DNA of 5,880 nucleotides from contig JAGRHE010000170.1 in NCBI GenBank assembly GCA_020445165.1, positions 1 through 5,880 on the forward strand, read 5' to 3'. Shown here piece after piece: positions 1 to 5,307 of the stretch (positions within the stretch are counted from its first letter, which is position 1; each line of letters starts with the position of its first letter). The position numbers and the translations under genes were made by a program. The notes below the pieces were generated by a model that saw only the letters and a program-made list of their open reading frames with translations, made no database searches and had not been told where the DNA came from. This DNA comes from Gammaproteobacteria bacterium (GTDB lineage: Bacteria > Pseudomonadota > Gammaproteobacteria > Chromatiales > Sedimenticolaceae).

Positions 1-1
1 A

Positions 2-904
2 CTGCTGCTCGGTCGCGCCCTCGCCCCGATCAACCAGCTGATCGGCTCGTGGAAGAGCTTTCTGAGTGCGCGCGAATCCTACGGCCGGCTCAACAAACTG
101 CTGCAGGCATTGCCGATGAGCGAGCCGCCGATGCCGCTGCCGCCGCCACAGGGTCACGTCGAATTCGAGCGCGCCTCGGTCGTGCCACCAGGATCAGAGA
201 TCCCGATTCTCAAGGAAATCAGCTTCGTCATCGAACCCGGCACCGCGGTTGCCGTGATCGGGCCGAGCGCGGCAGGCAAATCGACGCTGGTCCGGGCGAT
301 TCTCGGAATTCATCGTGCGAGCAGCGGCTCGATCAGGCTCGATGGCGCCGAACTCGCACAGTGGGACCGTGCCTCGCTCGGCGAACACATCGGCTACCTG
401 CCACAGGATGTCGAACTGCTTGACGGCAACGTCAGCGAAAACATCGCCCGTTTCGGCGACGTCGATCCGGACAAGGTGATCGCCGCCGCGCGCGCAGCTG
501 GCGTCCACCACATGATCCTCAAACTGCCCGACGGCTACGAGACAAGAATCACGCCGACCATGCTCTCGGCCGGTCAGCGCCAGCGGATCGGACTGGCGCG
601 CGCCTTGTACGACTCCCCCAAGCTGGTCGTGCTGGACGAGCCGAACTCCAATCTCGACATCCAGGGCGACCAGGCATTGGCCGAGGCGATCAAGCTGCTC
701 AAGCAGCAGGGTTCGACACTGATCCTGGTCACCCATCGCAACAACATCCTGGAACTGGTCGATCGCGTGATGGTCATCTCGAACGGTGAAAAGGTCGCCT
801 ACGATGTGCCGACCAAGGTGCTTGCGCTGCTCAATGGCTTTGCCGCGCAATCGATCAGCAACCGGCCACAATCGCCGCCTAAACCGGTCGGCAGTCGGGG
901 ATAA
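2..904 (+). CDS. prtD: Type I secretion system ABC transporter permease/ATPase, PrtD-like (5' partial)
   Basis: This is the inner-membrane ATPase of a type I secretion system, which powers direct export of a protein from cytoplasm to medium together with a membrane fusion protein and an outer membrane channel. The reading frame is open from the left edge, so the N-terminus and transmembrane segments are missing; 300 residues are visible. The first visible residues (LGRALAPINQLIGSWK) match the end of the PrtD membrane domain. Counting from the first full codon, the nucleotide-binding domain shows Walker A GPSAAGKST (about 87-95), the Q-loop in YLPQD (Q135), an ABC signature LSAGQRQR (188-195), Walker B LVVLDEP with catalytic Glu213, the PrtD-style PNSNLD D-loop, and switch His245 in LVTHR. 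The signature has Ala where LSGGQ is usual, and the stretch before it looks short. The next gene starts 5 bp downstream and encodes the partner adaptor. The family is secure; the exported substrate cannot be told. Confidence 0.95.
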   Translation: MLLGRALAPINQLIGSWKSFLSARESYGRLNKLLQALPMSEPPMPLPPPQGHVEFERASVVPPGSEIPILKEISFVIEPGTAVAVIGPSAAGKSTLVRAILGIHRASSGSIRLDGAELAQWDRASLGEHIGYLPQDVELLDGNVSENIARFGDVDPDKVIAAARAAGVHHMILKLPDGYETRITPTMLSAGQRQRIGLARALYDSPKLVVLDEPNSNLDIQGDQALAEAIKLLKQQGSTLILVTHRNNILELVDRVMVISNGEKVAYDVPTKVLALLNGFAAQSISNRPQSPPKPVGSRG

Positions 905-909
905 CTTTC

Positions 910-2262
910 ATGGATCAGCCTGTCGAAGTCATCAGCGGCAAACCCCGGTCACCGTTCAGCGACCCGCGGCTCAATGACCGTAAGTTGCGCATGGTCGGTT
1001 ACCTGGTGGTGATCGTCGTGTTCTTCGGCTTCGGCAGCTGGGCCGCCGTGGCGCCGATCGCCAGTGCCGCGAATGCACCGGGCAAGATCCGCGTCGAGAG
1101 CAACCGCAAGACCATTCAGCACCTCGAAGGCGGTATCGTCGCCACCCTGCCGGTACGCGACGGTGATTTCGTGGACAAGGACCAGGTCCTGCTCACGCTC
1201 GACGATACACAGCCCAAGGCGCAGCTCGAGATCGTGCACGGCATGTACGTGGTCGCACTGGCACGCGAAGCCCGGCTCTCGGCACAACGCGACCAGCTGG
1301 ACAAGGTCACTTATCCCGATTACCTGCTCGAACGGGCCGATGACAGCCGGGTGAGCGAGGCAATGGAGGTGCAGACCCAGATCTTCAACGTGCGCAAATC
1401 AGCGTACGAGAACGAGATCGCACTGTATGCGCAACAGGTGGAACAGCTCGAGGCTCAACTCGAGGGCTTGGAGGCACAGAAGGATGCGAGCGAGCGCCTG
1501 GTCGGCTCGTACTCGGCCGAGTTCCGTGATGTAAAGGGACTGGAGAAGAAAGGCTACGCCGAACGCCGCCAGGTCCGCGAACTGGCCCGCCAGGTGGCGG
1601 AGAATCAGGGTGAACTCGGCGACCTGATCTCGCGCATCGCGTCAACCCGCTCGCAGATCGTCGAGGCCAAGCTGCAATCGATTCAGCTGCAGAAGGAACT
1701 CCAGCGCGAGGTGGCCACCGAACTCGATTCCGTGCGCGAACGCATGTTCCAGCTGGTGGAGCAGTTGCAGGCCCTGCAGGACACGCTGGCGCGTACCGTG
1801 ATTCGCGCTCCGCAGTCTGGCAAGGTCATCGGCCTGACCGTGCACACGATCGGCGCGGTCATCCGCGAAGGCGAACCGCTGATGGACATCGTGCCGGAGA
1901 ATGAACGCCTGATCATCGAGGCCAAGGTTTCACCGATCGACATCGACCGCATCGCTGTCGGACAGATGGCCGACATCCGCTTCACCGCGTTCAAGATGCG
2001 CGAGACCACGCGCATCCTCGGACGCCTGATCACGCTGTCCGCCGACAGCGTGATCGATGAACGCGATTCGGAACAGCGGGCGTACTACGAGGCCATCGTC
2101 GAAATCACCGACGAAGGCCTGCAACAGCTGCAGGAAAAGAACCTGACCCTGATCGCCGGCATGCCGGCCGAGGTCTTCATCCAGACCGGCGAGCGCACGC
2201 TGGTCCAGTACCTCACCGATCCGCTGGTCGACACGATCGCCCGATCCTTCCTCGAAGACTAG
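910..2262 (+). CDS. prtE: HlyD/PrtE-family type I secretion membrane fusion protein
   Basis: This is the periplasmic adaptor that links the PrtD-like ATPase to an outer membrane TolC-type channel. The protein has 450 residues, usual for the family. It has a short cytoplasmic N-terminus, one transmembrane helix at about 28-50, then a lipoyl/barrel-sandwich half motif (TIQHLEGGIVATLPVRDGD, about 68-86). A long Gln/Glu/Leu-rich alpha-helical hairpin (about 105-295) should form the coiled coil contacting the channel. The second lipoyl half follows (VIRAPQSGKVIGL, about 297-309), then a beta-barrel region, and the C-terminus carries the family's GMPAEVFIQTGERT stretch (about 417-430) and TDPL. The ATG lies 5 bp after the upstream stop, with a weak GGGGA (897-901) as possible ribosome binding site, so the two genes are co-transcribed and probably translationally coupled. 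A terminator candidate follows the stop. No TolC-like gene follows, so the channel is encoded elsewhere. Confidence 0.96.
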   Translation: MDQPVEVISGKPRSPFSDPRLNDRKLRMVGYLVVIVVFFGFGSWAAVAPIASAANAPGKIRVESNRKTIQHLEGGIVATLPVRDGDFVDKDQVLLTLDDTQPKAQLEIVHGMYVVALAREARLSAQRDQLDKVTYPDYLLERADDSRVSEAMEVQTQIFNVRKSAYENEIALYAQQVEQLEAQLEGLEAQKDASERLVGSYSAEFRDVKGLEKKGYAERRQVRELARQVAENQGELGDLISRIASTRSQIVEAKLQSIQLQKELQREVATELDSVRERMFQLVEQLQALQDTLARTVIRAPQSGKVIGLTVHTIGAVIREGEPLMDIVPENERLIIEAKVSPIDIDRIAVGQMADIRFTAFKMRETTRILGRLITLSADSVIDERDSEQRAYYEAIVEITDEGLQQLQEKNLTLIAGMPAEVFIQTGERTLVQYLTDPLVDTIARSFLED

Positions 2263-2287
2263 GTACCTGTCCAACTCCCGGGACCCG

Positions 2288-2334
2288 GTCACCGCGCCCA
2301 TCCAACCGCACTCACCGGCGCGGCGCGACTTTTT
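2288..2334 (+). terminator. Probable intrinsic terminator of the secretion operon
   Basis: A perfect 7-bp GC-only stem pairs CCGCGCC (2292-2298) with GGCGCGG (2317-2323) across an 18-base loop. An outer GTC/GAC pairing (2288-2290 with 2327-2329) extends it past a small internal loop, directly against TTTTT at 2330-2334. It begins 25 bp after the stop of the membrane fusion protein gene, where an operon end would be expected. The large loop and short T-run keep this moderate. Confidence 0.5.
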
Positions 2335-2430
2335 CGTGCCGAGATTACTGACGCACGAACGTCGTACGTCCAACCACTGTCCTCTCAAGGTCTTACAGGC
2401 GAATCTTCAAGCACCCTGCTCAATCCCGGT

Positions 2431-2480
2431 GGCACAAGATGTAGTGTTTCCACGGTTCTCAGGCACAATTTGTTGTATTC
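2431..2480. repeat. Imperfect direct repeat pair, 31-bp period
   Basis: GGCACAAGATGTAGTGTTTC (2431-2450) and GGCACAATTTGTTGTATTC (2462-2480) agree at 14 of their first 18 positions, including a perfect GGCACAA. Their starts are 31 bp apart, close to three helical turns, so both would face the same side of the DNA. The pair sits about 95-140 bp upstream of the zinc-ribbon gene start. A tandem operator for a regulator is one reading; chance is another. The spacing does not fit a sigma-54 site. Confidence 0.4.
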
Positions 2481-2564
2481 GGCAGGTTTTTCGCCTATCT
2501 TCACTCCGTAACAACTGATCCGCTTCTGGCGGGTTCTACCGGCATCTTCGGTCATCAGGAATTC

Positions 2565-2569
2565 GGAGG
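2565..2569 (+). promoter_or_regulatory. Strong ribosome binding site of the zinc-ribbon gene
   Basis: GGAGG lies 4 bases before the ATG at 2574. It is among the best Shine-Dalgarno matches in the window, and it fixes this start and supports the small gene as real. Confidence 0.75.
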
Positions 2570-2573
2570 CTCA

Positions 2574-2780
2574 ATGCGTTGTCACCACTGTAATGGCGTG
2601 ATGCAGGAGATCGACCGGGTGGATGATCGCGGCGTGTCGCAGACATGGTATGGCTGCCCGGTATGCGAGGCACGCCACACGGTGGTGGAACCGAGCGAGA
2701 TCCGTTTCTTCCGCATGGGCAAGCTGCAGCGCTTCTGCGGCGGCCCGGCATCGATGGTCGGGGCGCAGCGTATTCGCTGA
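2574..2780 (+). CDS. Small zinc-ribbon protein, function unknown
   Basis: This encodes a 68-residue soluble protein with two CxxC knuckles: Cys3-His-His-Cys6 at the very N-terminus and Cys28-Pro-Val-Cys31 in a YGCPVC turn. The 21-residue spacing between them is typical of a zinc ribbon that binds one zinc through four cysteines. The C-terminal half (about 38-68) is basic, with IRFFRMGKLQRF, and has no further domain I recognise. The strong GGAGG four bases before the ATG, and the conserved-looking cysteines, argue that it is a real gene despite its size. Upstream lies the terminator of the secretion operon and downstream its own strong terminator, so it is probably monocistronic. Zinc ribbons of this size may bind nucleic acid or act as adaptors, but nothing here shows a specific role, so it is best called hypothetical. 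Confidence 0.8.
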   Translation: MRCHHCNGVMQEIDRVDDRGVSQTWYGCPVCEARHTVVEPSEIRFFRMGKLQRFCGGPASMVGAQRIR

Positions 2781-2864
2781 ACGGCTGGCCATGTACCGCG
2801 GGCAACCGGCATGTGCATCGGGTGAAAAACGGCAGGGAGCGCCGAGAGAAAAGCTGTAACTTTT

Positions 2865-2899
2865 GGGGTGATACCTCCCAGTATCGCCCCTTGTTTTTT
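2865..2899 (+). terminator. Strong intrinsic (Rho-independent) terminator
   Basis: GGGGTGATAC (2865-2874) pairs with GTATCGCCCC (2881-2890) to give a 10-bp stem with one G-T wobble and a 6-base loop (CTCCCA). TTGTTTTTT (2891-2899) follows at once. It is the clearest terminator in the window. It lies 84 bp after the zinc-ribbon gene, which leaves a short 3' untranslated stretch with no gene I can support, and it separates that gene from the membrane protein gene downstream. Confidence 0.9.
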
Positions 2900-2926
2900 G
2901 GCCCCGCAGCAAGTGATTTCCTTCAG

Positions 2927-2949
2927 CCAGGCCACCAGGCCAAGTGGCC
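2927..2949. repeat. 8-bp tandem duplication overlapping an inverted repeat
   Basis: CCAGGCCA occurs twice in perfect tandem (2927-2934 and 2935-2942). Overlapping it, GGCCAC (2930-2935) and GTGGCC (2944-2949) form a 6-bp stem with an 8-base loop. A GGCCGGCC-type palindrome continues to the right. No T-run follows, so it is not an intrinsic terminator. It may be a regulatory or structural element upstream of the membrane protein gene, or just GC-rich sequence. Confidence 0.4.
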
Positions 2950-2996
2950 GGCCGGCATTCAGAATCTCCACCTGGCGGCCGCTACCGGAAAGGTCC

Positions 2997-3012
2997 GGCC
3001 GCATCCGCGGCC
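2997..3012 (+). repeat. Perfect hairpin in the leader of the membrane protein gene
   Basis: GGCCGC (2997-3002) and GCGGCC (3007-3012) form a perfect 6-bp GC stem with a 4-base loop (ATCC). It ends 28 bases before the ATG at 3041, so if transcription starts upstream it would sit in the 5' untranslated region just ahead of the ribosome binding site. There is no T-run. A regulatory role is only a possibility. Confidence 0.4.
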
Positions 3013-3040
3013 TACCGTTTCGAACAGGAACCTGAACCGC

Positions 3041-3382
3041 ATGCAGTCACGCGATCGGAACGCCCCATGGCAAACCCCTTGTTCGGCTCAGCGCACGGCG
3101 CTGACATTGACGGCGACGTTGCTGCTGCTCGCCGTCGAACCGGCGCTGGCCAACAAGTTCGAGACCATCGGTGGCGGGGTCAGCGGCTCGTTGCACATCA
3201 AGCGTGAATGGCTGATCACCTTCCTGAACATCGCCGGTGGCATCAGCCTGTTCAGTGCCGTGCTGGCCGTCGTTGTGCCGCGCACGAATGCCCTGTACCT
3301 GAACTACAGCAACTGGAAGCAATCGGCGATCGTGATGCTGGTCATCGCCGGGGCCCTTTTTGCAGGCGCCGCTCTGCTCTGA
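3041..3382 (+). CDS. Hypothetical exported or inner-membrane protein with two transmembrane segments
   Basis: This 113-residue protein has a basic N-terminus followed by a hydrophobic stretch (about 20-32) and an Ala-x-Ala site (PALA before NKF, cleavage after Ala37), which looks like a Sec signal peptide. The mature part starts with a short Gly-rich segment, KFETIGGGVSGS, and then has two hydrophobic helices (about 58-80 and 95-113). The loop between them contains RTNALYLNYSNWKQ. The protein ends inside the second helix. I do not recognise the family. The ATG is chosen because AGGAA (3026-3030) lies 10 bases upstream; the open frame extends further left to 2645, but that part passes through the strong terminator and reads as non-coding. 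The gene stands alone between a terminator and the folE leader. A single uncleaved N-terminal helix, giving three membrane segments, is the alternative topology. Confidence 0.72.
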   Translation: MQSRDRNAPWQTPCSAQRTALTLTATLLLLAVEPALANKFETIGGGVSGSLHIKREWLITFLNIAGGISLFSAVLAVVVPRTNALYLNYSNWKQSAIVMLVIAGALFAGAALL

Positions 3383-3383
3383 A

Positions 3384-3405
3384 CCGGACCACGAGAACGG
3401 TCCGG
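3384..3405 (+). other. Perfect hairpin after the membrane protein gene
   Basis: CCGGACC (3384-3390) and GGTCCGG (3399-3405) form a perfect 7-bp stem with an 8-base loop, starting 1 base after the TGA. No T-run follows on the plus strand (ACAATTCCC), so it is not a canonical intrinsic terminator. It may protect the 3' end of the message or act with Rho. Confidence 0.5.
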
Positions 3406-3425
3406 ACAATTCCCGACCCGACACG

Positions 3426-3456
3426 TTGGTACAGCCGCCGTGCGGCAGGTTAAAGT
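3426..3456 (+). promoter_or_regulatory. Candidate sigma-70 promoter for folE
   Basis: TTGGTA (3426-3431) matches the -35 consensus at 4 of 6 positions, and TAAAGT (3451-3456) matches the -10 at 4 of 6, with a 19-bp spacer (18 if TTAAAG is used). A small palindrome, GCCGC-CGT-GCGGC (3434-3446), lies in the spacer and could be an operator. This would place the transcription start about 30 bases before the folE ATG. The evidence is weak. Confidence 0.3.
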
Positions 3457-3492
3457 GTAGGCTCTGAACGACAGCACAGGGCCTGGAAGAGG

Positions 3493-4050
3493 ATGCAGAT
3501 CGAACACCTGACGGCACACTACGCGGGCATTCTCAGCGGCGTGGGCGAAGACATCGATCGCGAGGGATTGATCAAGACCCCCGAACGAGCGGCGAAGGCG
3601 ATGGCCTACCTGTGTCGCGGTTACAACCAGGATCTGCACAGCGTGGTCAACAGCGCCGTGTTCACATCGGATAATGACGACATGGTGATCGTCAAGGACA
3701 TCGAGCTCTACTCCTTGTGTGAACACCACGTGCTTCCGTTCATCGGGCGCGCCCACGTTGCCTATCTGCCACGCGGCAAGGTGATCGGACTGTCGAAGAT
3801 CGCGCGCATCGTCGACATGTTTGCGCGCCGGCTGCAGATCCAGGAGAACCTCACTGTTCAGATCGCAGACGCGATCAGCGAAGTCATCCAGCCGGCCGGT
3901 GTCGCGGTCACGATCGAAGCCGAACATCTGTGCATGAAGATGCGCGGCGTCGAGAAACAGAACTCGACCATGAAGACCTCTGTCATGCTCGGAACGTTCC
4001 GCGAGTCGCAGGCGACGCGCATGGAGTACCTGCAACTGATCGCACGCTGA
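3493..4050 (+). CDS. folE: GTP cyclohydrolase I, type I (zinc-dependent)
   Basis: This enzyme converts GTP to 7,8-dihydroneopterin triphosphate and formate, the first step of tetrahydrofolate synthesis, also feeding other pterin and queuosine-type pathways. The protein has 185 residues, against 222 for the E. coli enzyme, and lacks only the variable N-terminal extension. With an offset of 34 from E. coli numbering, the key residues are all present: zinc ligands Cys76, His79 and Cys147 (Cys110, His113, Cys181), catalytic His78 and His145 (His112, His179), and substrate-site Ser101, Lys102, Gln117, Glu118 and Arg151. The motifs [20 protein letters not shown] and [20 protein letters not shown] are diagnostic. 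The ATG is the only start: upstream in frame there is no other start codon before a TAA at 3451. A purine-rich GGAAGAGG (3485-3492) abuts the ATG. The SprT-like gene begins 19 bp downstream. The zinc ligands separate it from the FolE2 type. Confidence 0.98.
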   Translation: MQIEHLTAHYAGILSGVGEDIDREGLIKTPERAAKAMAYLCRGYNQDLHSVVNSAVFTSDNDDMVIVKDIELYSLCEHHVLPFIGRAHVAYLPRGKVIGLSKIARIVDMFARRLQIQENLTVQIADAISEVIQPAGVAVTIEAEHLCMKMRGVEKQNSTMKTSVMLGTFRESQATRMEYLQLIAR

Positions 4051-4069
4051 GCGCTGATCGACCCGAACG

Positions 4070-4627
4070 ATGCATGAAGCTGCGTCCGACGACCGGGAAC
4101 TGCGCCAGGCGATCGCGGCGCGCACCGACGAGTGCCTGCTCAAGTGCGCCACCCTGTGCCGCGCGGTGCGGCGTCTGCACAAACGGCACGAAATCCGCTT
4201 CGATCTGCGTGGACAGGCCGCCGGCCAATGTGTCTGGCGGCCAGGCCACACCCCCCTGCTGCGCTTCAACCTGGCACTCGCCCGGCGCCATCTACAGGAT
4301 TTCCTGGCCACCACCGTCGCCCACGAGGTTGCCCACCTGGCAACCTTCGCTTGTCATGGCAGGGTGCAACCGCACGGACCGGAATGGCAGGCGGTCATGC
4401 AGCACCTCGGCGTCGCCACGCCACAGCGCTGCCACGACTTTGCCGTCGAGCAATCCGATATCCGCCGCCAGCGACGCTGGGATTACCGCTGCGACTGCCG
4501 CCTGCACGAGGTCAGCACCACGCGCCACAAGCGCATGCAGGAACAGGGTTTGAAATACCTGTGCCGGCATTGCGGCAGTGCGCTGCACCGCGTTGCCGAT
4601 GCCACCCCCAATAGTCAGACCCGGTGA
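4070..4627 (+). CDS. SprT-like zinc metalloprotease domain protein
   Basis: This 185-residue protein has the SprT architecture. An N-terminal helical region is followed by the zinc-binding HEVAH motif (His85, Glu86, His89) and a third ligand, His102, in HGPEW, which is the usual SprT arrangement. Glu86 would be the catalytic base. A C-terminal zinc ribbon is formed by Cys141-Asp-Cys143 and Cys165-Arg-His-Cys168. The segment LLRFNLAL (about 63-70) matches the strand before the active-site helix. The family is related to eukaryotic Spartan, which cleaves DNA-protein crosslinks, but for bacterial SprT proteins the role is poorly defined, so no substrate is assigned. ATG 4070 is the first possible start after an in-frame TGA at 4055; no clear ribosome binding site is visible, which suggests coupling to folE, 19 bp upstream. 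I leave out a symbol because several SprT-like paralogues exist. Confidence 0.9.
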   Translation: MHEAASDDRELRQAIAARTDECLLKCATLCRAVRRLHKRHEIRFDLRGQAAGQCVWRPGHTPLLRFNLALARRHLQDFLATTVAHEVAHLATFACHGRVQPHGPEWQAVMQHLGVATPQRCHDFAVEQSDIRRQRRWDYRCDCRLHEVSTTRHKRMQEQGLKYLCRHCGSALHRVADATPNSQTR

Positions 4628-4708
4628 TACCTCAGAATCCGCGCACTTGATCCTGGGGCCGCTTTGCCCGATCTTTGCAGCATCTGATGCAACCGGCAGC
4701 GACCCACC

Positions 4709-5293
4709 ATGAGCGCGAAATTCTCCCCTCTCGACTTTCACAGCATGCCGGTCGGCGCCGGATACTCGCGTCCCGAGCAGGAGTTTCCCGGCGGGATGAC
4801 GGTCGACAGCCCGGCCCTGGGTGCCATGACCGATCTGCGCAGGATCACCGCGCTGACGGTCGAGCGAACCAACACCCTCGCCGCGACGCGGGAACGCATG
4901 AAGAAGCTCGGCGTGCGCATGCTGCTGGTCACCGACGGTACCGGTGCGGTAATGGGAATCGTCACGGTCACCGACCTGGACAGTGGGCGCCCGGAGAAGA
5001 TCGCCGCCAAGACCGGCGAGGATCCAGCCGAACTGCTGGTTCAGGACATCATGACGCTGCGCGGACGGATCGAAGTATTGACGCTGGATGAAGTGAGCGG
5101 CGCAAACGTAGGCCAGGTACTCAGCAGCCTGCGTGCCGCCGGTCGAAGGCATGCGCTGGTGCTCGATCAGGCGTGCAACGCGATCTGCGGCATCTTTTCG
5201 CTGACCCGGCTGTGCGGCCAGATCGGCCTCGACATCCAGCCTGGTGCCGCAACCAAAGCCATCGAGTCAGCGCTGGCGACCGTGCTCGACTGA
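4709..5293 (+). CDS. CBS-domain pair protein
   Basis: This 194-residue soluble protein consists of two tandem CBS domains, at about 38-95 and 113-175, which together form a Bateman module that typically binds adenine nucleotides and senses energy or ionic state. Each begins with a typical strand and helix: PALGAMTDLRRITALTVE, then LLVTDGTGAVMGIVTVTDL for the first; VQDIMTLRGRIEVLTLDEV, then HALVLDQACNAICGIFSLTRL for the second. There is no attached enzyme, channel or DNA-binding domain, so it is a stand-alone sensor whose partner is unknown. The N-terminal 30 residues (FSPLDFHSMPVGAGYSRPE) resemble the leaders of stand-alone CBS proteins as I remember them, which supports ATG 4709 over the internal Met30 at 4796, although no good ribosome binding site precedes either. 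It lies 81 bp after the SprT-like gene and converges with the minus-strand hydrolase gene, 14 bp away. Confidence 0.9.
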   Translation: MSAKFSPLDFHSMPVGAGYSRPEQEFPGGMTVDSPALGAMTDLRRITALTVERTNTLAATRERMKKLGVRMLLVTDGTGAVMGIVTVTDLDSGRPEKIAAKTGEDPAELLVQDIMTLRGRIEVLTLDEVSGANVGQVLSSLRAAGRRHALVLDQACNAICGIFSLTRLCGQIGLDIQPGAATKAIESALATVLD

Positions 5294-5307
5294 GCAGCGG
5301 CCGACAC

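Larger units (their letters stand above)
2335..2573. other. Intergenic region, AT-richer than surroundings
   Basis: I find no supportable gene here; the short open frame that crosses it (2336-2518) has no ribosome binding site and no recognisable protein character. The stretch 2431-2520 has 41 G/C of 90 (46%), clearly lower than the flanking genes. It carries the imperfect direct repeats at 2431-2480 and must hold the promoter for the zinc-ribbon gene. One possible sigma-70 pair is TTGTTG (2470-2475) with TATCTT (2496-2501), but the 20-bp spacer is too long for confidence. Confidence 0.5.

Noticed and set aside
2359..2369. ACGT-CGT-ACGT small palindrome as an operator.
   Set aside because: Only four-base arms with a three-base loop, expected by chance at this length.
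1930..2388. Minus-strand open frame across the end of the adaptor gene.
   Set aside because: It is a shadow of the adaptor reading frame, as expected in GC-rich DNA; no domain or ribosome binding site.
2429..2475. Sigma-54 promoters suggested by the TGGCAC and AGGCAC elements.
   Set aside because: Neither has a GC pair at the required spacing downstream of the GG.
2645..3040. Long open frame running into the membrane protein gene, which could extend its N-terminus.
   Set aside because: It overlaps the zinc-ribbon gene, reads straight through the strong terminator at 2865-2899 and has a composition with no protein character; ATG 3041 has its own ribosome binding site and a signal peptide.
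3304..4314. 336-codon minus-strand open frame opposite folE and the SprT-like gene.
   Set aside because: Both plus-strand genes have clear family motifs, and the minus-strand translation shows no recognisable domain.
4647..4675. Promoter for the CBS gene: TTGATC and GATCTT with a 17-bp spacer.
   Set aside because: The -10 matches at only 3 of 6 positions; not enough to call.
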